Assembly: GCA_900767385.1 (NCBI GenBank)
Contig: CAAFYY010000061.1
Span: 1-5,986 of the forward strand
Source of the DNA: Bacteroidales bacterium
Lineage (GTDB): Bacteria > Bacteroidota > Bacteroidia > Bacteroidales > Paludibacteraceae
Reading direction: 5' to 3'
DNA: 5,986 bases
The position numbers were made by a program, and so were the translations under genes. Below are positions 1 to 5,986 of the stretch, one piece after another. Numbering within the stretch: the first letter of the stretch is position 1; each line of letters opens with the position of its first letter. Below the pieces are notes generated by a model. That model was not told the DNA's origin. It saw nothing but the letters and a program-made list of their open reading frames with translations, and searched no databases.

Positions 1-63
1 AACTCGCTCTGCTACCTCTTTCTTGATAGACATCGCAAGGTCTTTACCTGAGATGATTTCCAT
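1..63 (-). CDS. folD: FolD-like bifunctional methylenetetrahydrofolate dehydrogenase/cyclohydrolase, N-terminal fragment
   Basis: Only the first 21 codons lie in the window; the gene runs off the left edge. Reading from the ATG at 63-61 gives a protein starting MEIISGKDLAMSIKKEVAE. This matches the usual FolD N-terminus: a short beta strand, then a G-K-x-[IL]-A motif, then a helix with a x-I-x-x-E-V-A pattern. FolD is a cytosolic enzyme that oxidises 5,10-methylene-THF to 5,10-methenyl-THF and hydrolyses this to 10-formyl-THF, the formyl donor for purine ring synthesis. The start lies 6 bp after the stop of the long purC, so it is probably co-transcribed with the purine genes, and that context supports the call. 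With only 21 residues seen, the catalytic lysine and the NADP-binding domain cannot be checked, and another family with a similar N-terminus cannot be excluded. Confidence 0.72.
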   Translation of the reverse strand, partial: MEIISGKDLAMSIKKEVAERV

Positions 64-69
64 AGTAAC

Positions 70-1011
70 TTATTTCTTGAGGTATTCGCTTACGTTTTCG
101 TAGATGCGGTCGGCAAGGCAATTGCATGTGGCAGGCACGAACTTCTCACCGGTGATGTGCTCGTAGAGTTCGATGTAGCGGGCGGTGATGCTGTTGACAA
201 CTTCTTCGGTCATCTCTGGCACTTTCTGTCCCTCTTTGCCTTGGAAGCCATTTTCCATCAGCCATTCGCGAACGAACTCTTTGGAGAGTTGACGTTGTGG
301 CTCGCCTTTGGCAAACTTCTCTTCGTAACCCTCGGCATAGAAATAGCGGCTTGAGTCTGGTGTGTGGATTTCGTCCATGAGGTAAACCTGGCCGTTGTAG
401 CTGCCGAACTCGTATTTGGTGTCAACGAGAATCAAGCCACGCTGAGCAGCAATCTCAGTGCCGCGCTGGAAGAGTGCCAACGCATATTTCTCGGTGATTT
501 CGTACTCTTCTTTTGAAACGAGGCCGCGACGGAGAATTTCCTCTTTTGAGATGTCCTCATCGTGTTCGCCTTGCTCGGCTTTTGTGGTTGGGGTGATGAT
601 AGGGGTTGGGAACTTCTGGTTCTCCTTCATGCCCTCTGGGAGTTTCACGCCGCAGATCTCTCTTGCACCATTTTTGTAGGCACGCCATGCGCTGCCGCAG
701 AGGTAGGCACGAACGATCATCTCAACAGGGAAACCCTTGCAAGCCACACCAACGGTAACCATTGGGTCTGGCACAGCGAGTTTCCAGTTAGGGCAGATGT
801 CGGTGGTTGCGTCGAGGAACTTGGCAGCAATCTGGTTGAGGATCTGTCCTTTGGCAGGAATACCTTTTGGGAGGATGACATCGAAGGCTGAGATGCGGTC
901 GGAAGCCACCATCACCAGTTTATCGTTTACAAAATACACGTCGCGAACTTTACCGTGATAAACCTTGGTCTGTCCGTCGAAGCTGTAGTTGGTTTGAGTT
1001 AATGCATTCAT
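70..1011 (-). CDS. purC: Phosphoribosylaminoimidazole-succinocarboxamide (SAICAR) synthase, long Ade1-like type
   Basis: The 313-residue protein catalyses the ATP-dependent joining of CAIR and L-aspartate to give SAICAR in cytosolic de novo purine synthesis. Visible family motifs, in order: GKVRDVY (20-26) in the N-terminal nucleotide-binding lobe, SDRISAFD (37-44), FPVEMIVRAYLCGS (94-107; SAICAR synthetase signature 1 region), TPTTKAEQGEHD (140-151), LVDTKYEFG (195-203; signature 2) and DEIHTPDSSRY (213-223). The length and the C-terminal extension after about residue 225 are those of the yeast Ade1-like subfamily, not the ~240-residue E. coli/Bacillus type. No motif is broken, so it should be active. 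The ATG start gives the usual N-terminus and follows the capA-like stop by 15 A-rich bases. Arginine codons are CGC, CGT and one AGA, with no CGA, as in the other purine genes here. A second, different purC lies upstream in the same operon, which makes this copy apparently redundant. The family assignment is firm. Confidence 0.96.
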   Translation of the reverse strand: MNALTQTNYSFDGQTKVYHGKVRDVYFVNDKLVMVASDRISAFDVILPKGIPAKGQILNQIAAKFLDATTDICPNWKLAVPDPMVTVGVACKGFPVEMIVRAYLCGSAWRAYKNGAREICGVKLPEGMKENQKFPTPIITPTTKAEQGEHDEDISKEEILRRGLVSKEEYEITEKYALALFQRGTEIAAQRGLILVDTKYEFGSYNGQVYLMDEIHTPDSSRYFYAEGYEEKFAKGEPQRQLSKEFVREWLMENGFQGKEGQKVPEMTEEVVNSITARYIELYEHITGEKFVPATCNCLADRIYENVSEYLKK

Positions 1012-1026
1012 TGTCTATATGTTTTT
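1012..1026 (-). promoter_or_regulatory. A-rich leader before the long purC (possible translation initiation region)
   Basis: The largest intergenic gap in the window. In mRNA sense it reads AAAAACATATAGACA directly before the ATG. There is no GGAGG-like Shine-Dalgarno sequence. A-rich bases upstream of the start are typical of Bacteroidetes genes, so this probably serves translation initiation. It is too short to hold a full promoter or terminator by itself, although a promoter inside the end of the capA-like gene cannot be excluded. Confidence 0.3.
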
Positions 1027-2151
1027 TTACTTTTTTATTCTGTATGTCAAAACGTCGGTTGAATCAACAACCATGTCATGCTGAGGAAAGTCCTCTTCCG
1101 TCAATTGTCCTATCAGTCGGGCAGCGCGATTCTGATAGTCAATATGTGGTCCGCTTTGCGGATGTTGTATTGCCGAGAGCACCTCGGCCTTGATTACCTC
1201 CCCATTCGTGTTGATTGACAGACGGATGACGGGAGCATAACCGCAGTAGCCTTGAGTGCTTACCTTGAACGGCGTGCAGAAATTACCAAGACTGTAGGCG
1301 ATGAATCGCTTGTTGTATATCTCAACGGCTCGTGGAACATGTGGCCCGTGACCGTAGACGATGTCGGCTCCTGCATCAATGGCAGCGTGGGCAAACTCTT
1401 TGACGCATCCGCGCGACTCGTCGAAGTAAAACTCCACGGTGTCTGGCGTATGCAAAGATGCTACTCCTTCTGCACCGCCGTGCATTGAGACGATGACTAT
1501 CTCGCAACGTGATTTCAGGTCGCGAATACTCTCCTGAGCTGCGGGGATGTTCAGCATACTCATGCTTCCTCCGTGTGGAGAAAAGGCCATGAAGCCGTAG
1601 GTGTGTCCGTTGCGCTCGAAGATTGCTTCCTTGCAATGGTATCGTTGCCCAGCGCAGGCGATGTTGTTCTGCTCCAATACTGCCAACGTCTGCACGATGG
1701 CACTGTCGCCGAAATCGCGTGAGTGGTTGTTGGCTATGCTCAACGCATCGTAGCCGGCCTCAGCCAATCGAGGAGTCAGTTCCTCCGGCATTCGGAAATA
1801 ATAGCAATGTGCGGTGTCAAAGCATTCTTTCTTTGGCTGACCGAGATTGCTTATCACTCCCTCAAGATTGCCTACGGTGACATCGGCGTATTGCAGCCAG
1901 TCTGCAACCTCGCTGAATAGGTGTCGACCGCTGTCGACAGGCATCAGTGTGTCTGGGTAGTTGATCCCAATCATTACATCGCCCGTAAGGACTATCGTGA
2001 TAATCTCTTGCGAATCGATTTGAATACTCTCTTTTTCGTGCTCAGCATCATAGGGTGTCGGCAATACTGTCTCAGTGGAATGCCGGGCCGACGGATTGTA
2101 ACAAGAGGGGAGCACTCCTACAAGTACAATGATTATGAGTGAGCGAAGCAC
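1027..2151 (-). CDS. CapA-family (PGA_cap, metallophosphatase-like) predicted lipoprotein
   Basis: A 374-residue protein of the CapA/PGA_cap family, which has a calcineurin-like metallophosphatase fold. CapA itself takes part in poly-gamma-glutamate capsule synthesis or export, but most homologues have no known function. Family motifs, in order: TGDVMIG (56-62), GNLEGVIS (94-101), ANNHSRDFG (140-148), SMHGGAEG (222-229), GHGPHVPRAVE (267-277) and YSLGNF (286-291). The Asp, Asn and His residues in these motifs are the expected metal and active-site ligands. The N-terminus (MLRSLIIIVLVGVLPSC) has an Arg, a hydrophobic stretch and Cys17 in an LPSC lipobox-like site, so it is probably a lipoprotein facing the periplasm; Pro at -2 is not classical. 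The start is GTG, 7 bp after the short purC stop; the next in-frame ATG (residue 60) would remove the signal and cut into the first motif. CGA encodes 7 of its 17 arginines, unlike the neighbouring genes. No other capsule or glutamate-ligase (CapB/CapC) gene is nearby, so a capsule role is not supported here. Confidence 0.88.
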   Translation of the reverse strand: MLRSLIIIVLVGVLPSCYNPSARHSTETVLPTPYDAEHEKESIQIDSQEIITIVLTGDVMIGINYPDTLMPVDSGRHLFSEVADWLQYADVTVGNLEGVISNLGQPKKECFDTAHCYYFRMPEELTPRLAEAGYDALSIANNHSRDFGDSAIVQTLAVLEQNNIACAGQRYHCKEAIFERNGHTYGFMAFSPHGGSMSMLNIPAAQESIRDLKSRCEIVIVSMHGGAEGVASLHTPDTVEFYFDESRGCVKEFAHAAIDAGADIVYGHGPHVPRAVEIYNKRFIAYSLGNFCTPFKVSTQGYCGYAPVIRLSINTNGEVIKAEVLSAIQHPQSGPHIDYQNRAARLIGQLTEEDFPQHDMVVDSTDVLTYRIKK

Positions 2152-2158
2152 GATGAGA

Positions 2159-2884
2159 TTATAACTGTTCCAATCTTGTCAAGATGGTGCCGTAAGCCTC
2201 TGCCACACGGCCGAGGTCGCGACGGAAACGGTCGCGGTCCAGACGCTCGTCGGTGTCGGCATCCCAAAGACGGCAGGTGTCTGGGCTGAGTTCATCAGCC
2301 AACACCAGAGAACCGTCGGAGAGTCGTCCGAACTCTGTCTTAAAGTCAACGAGTGTGATGCCGAGCTTTGCAAACAGAGGTGTGAGAATCTCATTGACGC
2401 GCATCACAAGCACTTTGACCTTCTCCACGGTCTCGTGGTCGCTCAAGCCAAGAGCCACAGCGTGTGTATAGTTGATGATTGGATCGTCCAATTCATCGTT
2501 CTTGTAGCACATCTCGAAGATTGGTGAAGGAAGTTTGTAGCCCTCCTTCAATCCGAGACGAACAGCCATGCTGCCTGCAGCGCGGTTGCGTGCCACGAAC
2601 TCGATAGGGATAACCTCCTTGCGGCGGCAGAGTTGGTCGCGGTCGTTGAGACGTTTCACGAAGTGTGTCTTGATTCCGTTCTCCTCCAACTGCTTGTATA
2701 TGATAGAGGAAATCTTGTTGTTCAGCACACCTTTGTTGGTGATTTGTGCACGTTTGATGCCGTTGTAGGCAGAAGCATCGTCTTTGTATCTGATGATCAC
2801 ATACTCAGGGTCGTCTACGGCAAAGATTTGTTTCGCCTTGCCTTCGTAGAGCAGTTCGCGAGGTGTGAAGTCTAAATCTTTCAT
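2159..2884 (-). CDS. purC: Phosphoribosylaminoimidazole-succinocarboxamide (SAICAR) synthase, short bacterial type
   Basis: The 241-residue protein has the length and motif pattern of the compact E. coli/Bacillus-type PurC, the cytosolic enzyme that makes SAICAR from CAIR, aspartate and ATP. Motifs, in order: LYEGKAKQIF (12-21) in the glycine-rich nucleotide-binding loop, KDDASAYNG (34-42), VIPIEFVARNRAAGS (91-105; a full match to SAICAR synthetase signature 1), KNDELDDPIIN (128-138), LVDFKTEFG (178-186; signature 2, with Thr at a position that is normally hydrophobic) and DELSPDTCRLWD (197-208). The ATG start lies 6 bp after the purL stop, and its stop is 7 bp before the capA-like start, so the gene is tightly coupled in the operon. 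Arginine codons are mainly CGC and CGT, with one CGA of 20. It is only distantly similar to the 313-residue PurC downstream: the two share the core motif order but little else, so they are not a recent duplication. The family call is firm; which copy carries the main flux is unknown. Confidence 0.96.
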   Translation of the reverse strand: MKDLDFTPRELLYEGKAKQIFAVDDPEYVIIRYKDDASAYNGIKRAQITNKGVLNNKISSIIYKQLEENGIKTHFVKRLNDRDQLCRRKEVIPIEFVARNRAAGSMAVRLGLKEGYKLPSPIFEMCYKNDELDDPIINYTHAVALGLSDHETVEKVKVLVMRVNEILTPLFAKLGITLVDFKTEFGRLSDGSLVLADELSPDTCRLWDADTDERLDRDRFRRDLGRVAEAYGTILTRLEQL

Positions 2885-2890
2885 ATCGTC

Positions 2891-5800
2891 TTACTTTTTA
2901 CGGAAGTAATCTACTGCGTTTTGGAAAATCGTCTGACGTTTGTTGCCTGCGATATTCTTGAAGAGGTTGTCCTCGAAGCGTTCGCTGTGTCCCATCTTAC
3001 CGAGGATCTGTCCGTTCGGACTCACGATGCCCTCGATTGCATAGCTTGAACCGTTAGGGTTGTAAGGTGCTTCGGTGGTGATGTTACCGTTGAGGTCAAC
3101 GTATTGGAATGCCACCTGACCGTTCTTGAACAAATCCTTCGCCATCTCTTCGCTTACCACGAACTTGCCTTCGCCGTGACTCATGGCGATGGTGTGTTCC
3201 TCGCCGACGGTGAAGCTCTTCAGCCATGGTGAGTTGGTGGTGCTGATGCGTGTGGTCACCATCTGTGAGACGTGACGGTTCACATCGTTACGGAAGAGGG
3301 TAGGAGAGTCCACGGTGACGTCGCCGAGTTTGCCGTAAGGGAGCAGACCAGATTTTACCAAAGCTTGGAAGCCGTTGCAGATGCCGAGTATCAAGCCGCC
3401 ACGTTTCAAGAGGTTGTTGATTGCTTCGGTCACCTTCACGTTGTTCAGCACGTTGGCAATGAACTTGCCGCTGCCGTCTGGCTCGTCGCCTGCAGAGAAA
3501 CCGCCTGAGAGCGCAAGGATATGACATTTGTTGATCTCCTTCACCATATCGTCGATAGACTCTGAGATAGCCTGACTGTTCAAGTTGCGGAAGACACCTT
3601 GTTTGGTCACAGCGCCTGCACGACGGAATGCCTTAGCAGTATCGTAGTCGCAGTTGGTGCCAGGGAATACGGGGAGATAGACGTAAGGATGTTCTACTGC
3701 TTCACCAGCGTAGGTCAATGTCTTTACCTCTGGTGTTGACTCCATCACGGTGGCGTGGTTGTTGCCACGGTCTGGGTAGATGGTGCAGAACTTCTCGCTG
3801 TTCATCTGCTTCAGTGCGTCGAGGGTAAAACGTGTGCCGTTGATCACCATCTCGTTGCCAGCGGTCTTGCCGAGGAGCACAGCGTTCTCGAAGTTCAGCT
3901 CGCCGTCAGCCTCCACGAGGATGCTGCCGTAGCTGTAGTTGAAGAGTTCCTCTTCGCTCATCTTCACCTCTGCACCGATGCGGTTACCGAACGAACACTT
4001 GGCCAAAGCCTCCATCACACCGCCGAAGCCGATGGCATAGGCAGCCACGATGTGTTTGTTCTCAATCTCGGTGCTGACGAAGTCGAAGTTCTTCTTCAAC
4101 ATCTCGGTGTCAGGCATGAAGTTCTGAGCTGGGGTATGTTTGATGAGGTAGAGGTTGTGACCCTCTGCCTTGAATTCCGGACTGATGACGGTGCGTGCGT
4201 CTACGGTGGTGATGCCGAATGCGATGAGGGTTGGTGGCACGTTGATATCTTGGAAAGTGCCGCTCATGGAGTCTTTACCGCCGATGGATGGAAGTTTCAG
4301 TGCGTCTTGCATCTTCAACGCACCGAGCAATGCGCTCAATGGCTTGCCCCATGACTCTGCGGTGTGCATGCGTTCGAAATACTCCTGGTAGGAGAAGCGC
4401 ATCTTGTCGTAGCGAGCACCTGCTGCCACAACCTTGGCACATGTCTCAACCACTGCGTAGGCAGCACCTACGTAAGGACTCCATTTGGAGATGAATGGGT
4501 TGAAGCCGAATGCCATGATAGAGGCGGTGTTGGTGAATCCGTTGAGCACTGGGAGTTTTTGAACGCTCACTTGTGTCTCGGTCTCTTGGGTCTTGCCGCC
4601 GAATGGCATCAGCACGGTAGAAGCACCGATGGTGGCATCGAACATCTCAATCAAGCCTTTCTGTGAAACGACGTTGTTGTCGCTCAAACGGTTGGCAACC
4701 TTCTCTTCAAAGGTCTTGCCCTCTGGCTGATGTTCCATGGGGTTGATATCCTCCATAGCGGTGATGTGGGCCTTGGTGTAGCGTGCAGCACCGGCTGAGT
4801 CGATGAACTCGCGGGAGAGGTCAACCACCATGCGGTCGCCATTGAACATACGCATGCGGCGGAGGTCGGTCACGTCGGCAACGTGTGTCACCTCGATATT
4901 CTCCTCTGCACAGTAGCGCATGAACTCTTCTTTGGTGTGGGCTTCAACGACAACAGCCATACGCTCCTGCGATTCGCTGATAGCGATTTCTGTTGAGTTC
5001 AGTCCACTATATTTCGTTGGTACGCGGTCGAGGTAGATGTCGAGACCATCGGTCAACTCACCGATAGCTACGCTCACGCCGCCTGCACCGAAGTCGTTTG
5101 ATTTCTTGATCAGACGTGTCACCTCAGGACGACGGAACAGACGTTCCAGCTTGCGTTCCTCAGGTGCGTTGCCTTTCTGCACCTCACTGCCGCAGGTCTC
5201 CAACGATTGTGAGGTGTGTTCCTTTGAAGAACCTGTGGCACCGCCGATGCCGTCGCGACCTGTTCTGCCGCCAAGCATCAATACGATGTCGCCAGGAGCA
5301 GGACTCTCACGACGAACATCCTCGGCTTTCACTGCGCCTACCACAGCGCCCACCTCCATACGTTTTGCAACGTAGTCTGGGTGATAGATCTCGCGAACGT
5401 GTGTGGTGGCAAGACCAATCTGGTTGCCGTAGCTTGAGTAGCCTTGTGCGGCCTTCTTGGTGATGGTGCTTTGTGGCAGTTTACCTTCGAGGGTCTCTGC
5501 GTTGGAAGCGTAGATATTGCCGGCACCTGTTACGCGCATGGCTTGATAGACGTAGCTGCGACCAGATAATGGGTCGCGGATGGCACCGCCAAGACAGGTG
5601 GCAGCACCGCCAAATGGCTCAATCTCTGTTGGGTGGTTGTGTGTCTCGTTCTTGAACTGCAGGAGCCAGCGTTCGTTTTGACCGTCAACATCTACGTTAA
5701 CGAAGATGCTGCAAGCGTTGTTCTCTTCGCTCTCCTCTTGGTTGTCGAGGTAGCCTTGTTTCTTGAGATAGCGTGCACCGATGCAGGCGATGTCCATCAT

Positions 5801-5986
5801 GCAGATAGGCTTGTTGTCGCGACCGAGTTCGTGACGCATGTCGCGGTAGAGGTTCAACGACTCGGCGATGTCGCTGCTCAGCAGGCTCTCGTCGATGGTC
5901 ACCTCTTCAATCTGTGTGGTGAAGGTGGTGTGACGGCAGTGGTCGCTCCAGTAGGTGTCGAGGATGCGGAGCTCGGTCTCGCTAGG
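2891..5986 (-). CDS. purL: Phosphoribosylformylglycinamidine (FGAM) synthase, large single-chain type, missing its 5' end
   Basis: The reading frame is open to the right edge and encodes 1,031 residues up to the TAA at 2893-2891. Full-length proteins of this type are about 1,200-1,250 residues, so roughly 200 N-terminal residues (the PurS-like domain) lie outside. The GTG at 5902 is an internal Val codon, not a start: upstream codons encode TELRILDTYWSDHCRHTTF, a hallmark PurL motif. PurL makes FGAM from FGAR, ATP and glutamine in the cytosol. Motifs (fragment numbering): SDHCRHTTF (14-22), NETHNHPT (113-120), GGRTGRDGIGG (239-249) and NDFGAGG (297-303) in the first synthetase half, then GGKDSMSGTF (569-578) in the second. 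A class I glutaminase domain runs from about residue 768 to the end. Its triad is visible as Cys870 in GICNGFQ, and His1000 and Glu1002 in GHSER. SGGFSAGDEPDGSGKF and GHSER resemble the clostridial/Bacteroidetes clade more than E. coli PurL. The fused glutaminase means no separate PurQ is needed. The short purC follows after 6 bp. Confidence 0.97.
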   Translation of the reverse strand, partial: PSETELRILDTYWSDHCRHTTFTTQIEEVTIDESLLSSDIAESLNLYRDMRHELGRDNKPICMMDIACIGARYLKKQGYLDNQEESEENNACSIFVNVDVDGQNERWLLQFKNETHNHPTEIEPFGGAATCLGGAIRDPLSGRSYVYQAMRVTGAGNIYASNAETLEGKLPQSTITKKAAQGYSSYGNQIGLATTHVREIYHPDYVAKRMEVGAVVGAVKAEDVRRESPAPGDIVLMLGGRTGRDGIGGATGSSKEHTSQSLETCGSEVQKGNAPEERKLERLFRRPEVTRLIKKSNDFGAGGVSVAIGELTDGLDIYLDRVPTKYSGLNSTEIAISESQERMAVVVEAHTKEEFMRYCAEENIEVTHVADVTDLRRMRMFNGDRMVVDLSREFIDSAGAARYTKAHITAMEDINPMEHQPEGKTFEEKVANRLSDNNVVSQKGLIEMFDATIGASTVLMPFGGKTQETETQVSVQKLPVLNGFTNTASIMAFGFNPFISKWSPYVGAAYAVVETCAKVVAAGARYDKMRFSYQEYFERMHTAESWGKPLSALLGALKMQDALKLPSIGGKDSMSGTFQDINVPPTLIAFGITTVDARTVISPEFKAEGHNLYLIKHTPAQNFMPDTEMLKKNFDFVSTEIENKHIVAAYAIGFGGVMEALAKCSFGNRIGAEVKMSEEELFNYSYGSILVEADGELNFENAVLLGKTAGNEMVINGTRFTLDALKQMNSEKFCTIYPDRGNNHATVMESTPEVKTLTYAGEAVEHPYVYLPVFPGTNCDYDTAKAFRRAGAVTKQGVFRNLNSQAISESIDDMVKEINKCHILALSGGFSAGDEPDGSGKFIANVLNNVKVTEAINNLLKRGGLILGICNGFQALVKSGLLPYGKLGDVTVDSPTLFRNDVNRHVSQMVTTRISTTNSPWLKSFTVGEEHTIAMSHGEGKFVVSEEMAKDLFKNGQVAFQYVDLNGNITTEAPYNPNGSSYAIEGIVSPNGQILGKMGHSERFEDNLFKNIAGNKRQTIFQNAVDYFRKK

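Larger units (their letters stand above)
1..5986 (-). other. Putative polycistronic purine operon: purL - purC (short) - capA-like - purC (long) - folD
   Basis: All five genes share one strand, with gaps of 6, 7, 15 and 6 bp. No hairpin followed by a T-run in the transcript sense, and no room for a promoter, is seen between them, so a single transcript is the simplest reading. Both ends of the unit lie outside the window, so the promoter and any leader regulation (for example a purine riboswitch) cannot be assessed. Operon structure is inferred from spacing only. Confidence 0.75.

Noticed and set aside
1021..1036. T-runs on the plus strand that could be a terminator tail
   Set aside because: All genes are on the minus strand, where this is an A-rich stretch covering the capA-like stop and the purC leader. 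No GC-rich hairpin precedes it in the transcript sense, and there is no plus-strand gene to terminate.
1082..1094. Short inverted repeat GAGGA-AAG-TCCTC
   Set aside because: The 5-bp arms lie within the coding region of the CapA-like gene (residues Glu-Glu-Asp-Phe), have no T-run and are likely chance.
1376..1636. 86-aa minus-strand frame within the CapA-like gene, and similar overlapping frames in purC (2179-2394) and purL (3288-3527, 5338-5526)
   Set aside because: They overlap confident genes on the same strand in another frame, are Arg/Ser/His-rich and low in plausibility, and match no family I recognise.
70..2884. A recent tandem duplication explaining the two purC genes
   Set aside because: The proteins differ in length by 72 residues and in most non-motif positions, and belong to different SAICAR synthase subfamilies, so a local duplication does not explain them.
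3755..4354. 199-aa open frame on the plus strand opposite purL
   Set aside because: It lies fully inside the conserved purL coding region on the other strand and shows no recognisable domain. Its amino acid make-up (rich in Val, His, Glu and Leu) is what the antisense of a biased codon set gives.
5900..5902. GTG as the start of purL
   Set aside because: The frame stays open to the window edge, and the 28 upstream codons encode the conserved TELRILDTYWSDHCRHTTF region, so the GTG is an internal Val codon and the gene is cut by the window.

Overview
The window carries one tightly packed run of five genes, all on the minus strand, and nearly all of it is coding. Transcription runs from right to left: purL (5' end beyond the right edge), a short-type purC, a CapA-like lipoprotein gene, a long-type purC, and the first 21 codons of a folD-like gene cut by the left edge. 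The gaps are about 6, 7, 15 and 6 bp. No terminator or promoter is visible between the genes, so this looks like a single polycistronic de novo purine biosynthesis operon.

The organism is most likely a member of the Bacteroidetes, possibly Prevotella or a relative. Three things support this: the large single-chain PurL with a fused glutaminase domain, the Ade1-like ~313-residue PurC, and translation starts with A-rich or featureless upstream bases instead of Shine-Dalgarno sequences. The base composition looks roughly balanced by eye. The genus is a guess.

Four of the five genes fit one pathway. PurL converts FGAR to FGAM with glutamine and ATP. PurC joins CAIR and aspartate to give SAICAR. 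FolD interconverts folate one-carbon units and supplies the 10-formyl-THF used by the formyl-transfer steps of purine synthesis.

The unusual points are two. First, two SAICAR synthases of clearly different subfamilies (313 and 241 aa) sit in one operon, and both appear intact. Second, they are separated by a predicted exported CapA-family (PGA_cap, metallophosphatase-like) lipoprotein with no known role in purine synthesis and with different arginine codon use. I see no RNA gene, mobile element, CRISPR array or long non-coding stretch; the largest gap is 15 bp. I found no evidence for a wholly new system. The two-purC plus capA arrangement is the part worth following up.
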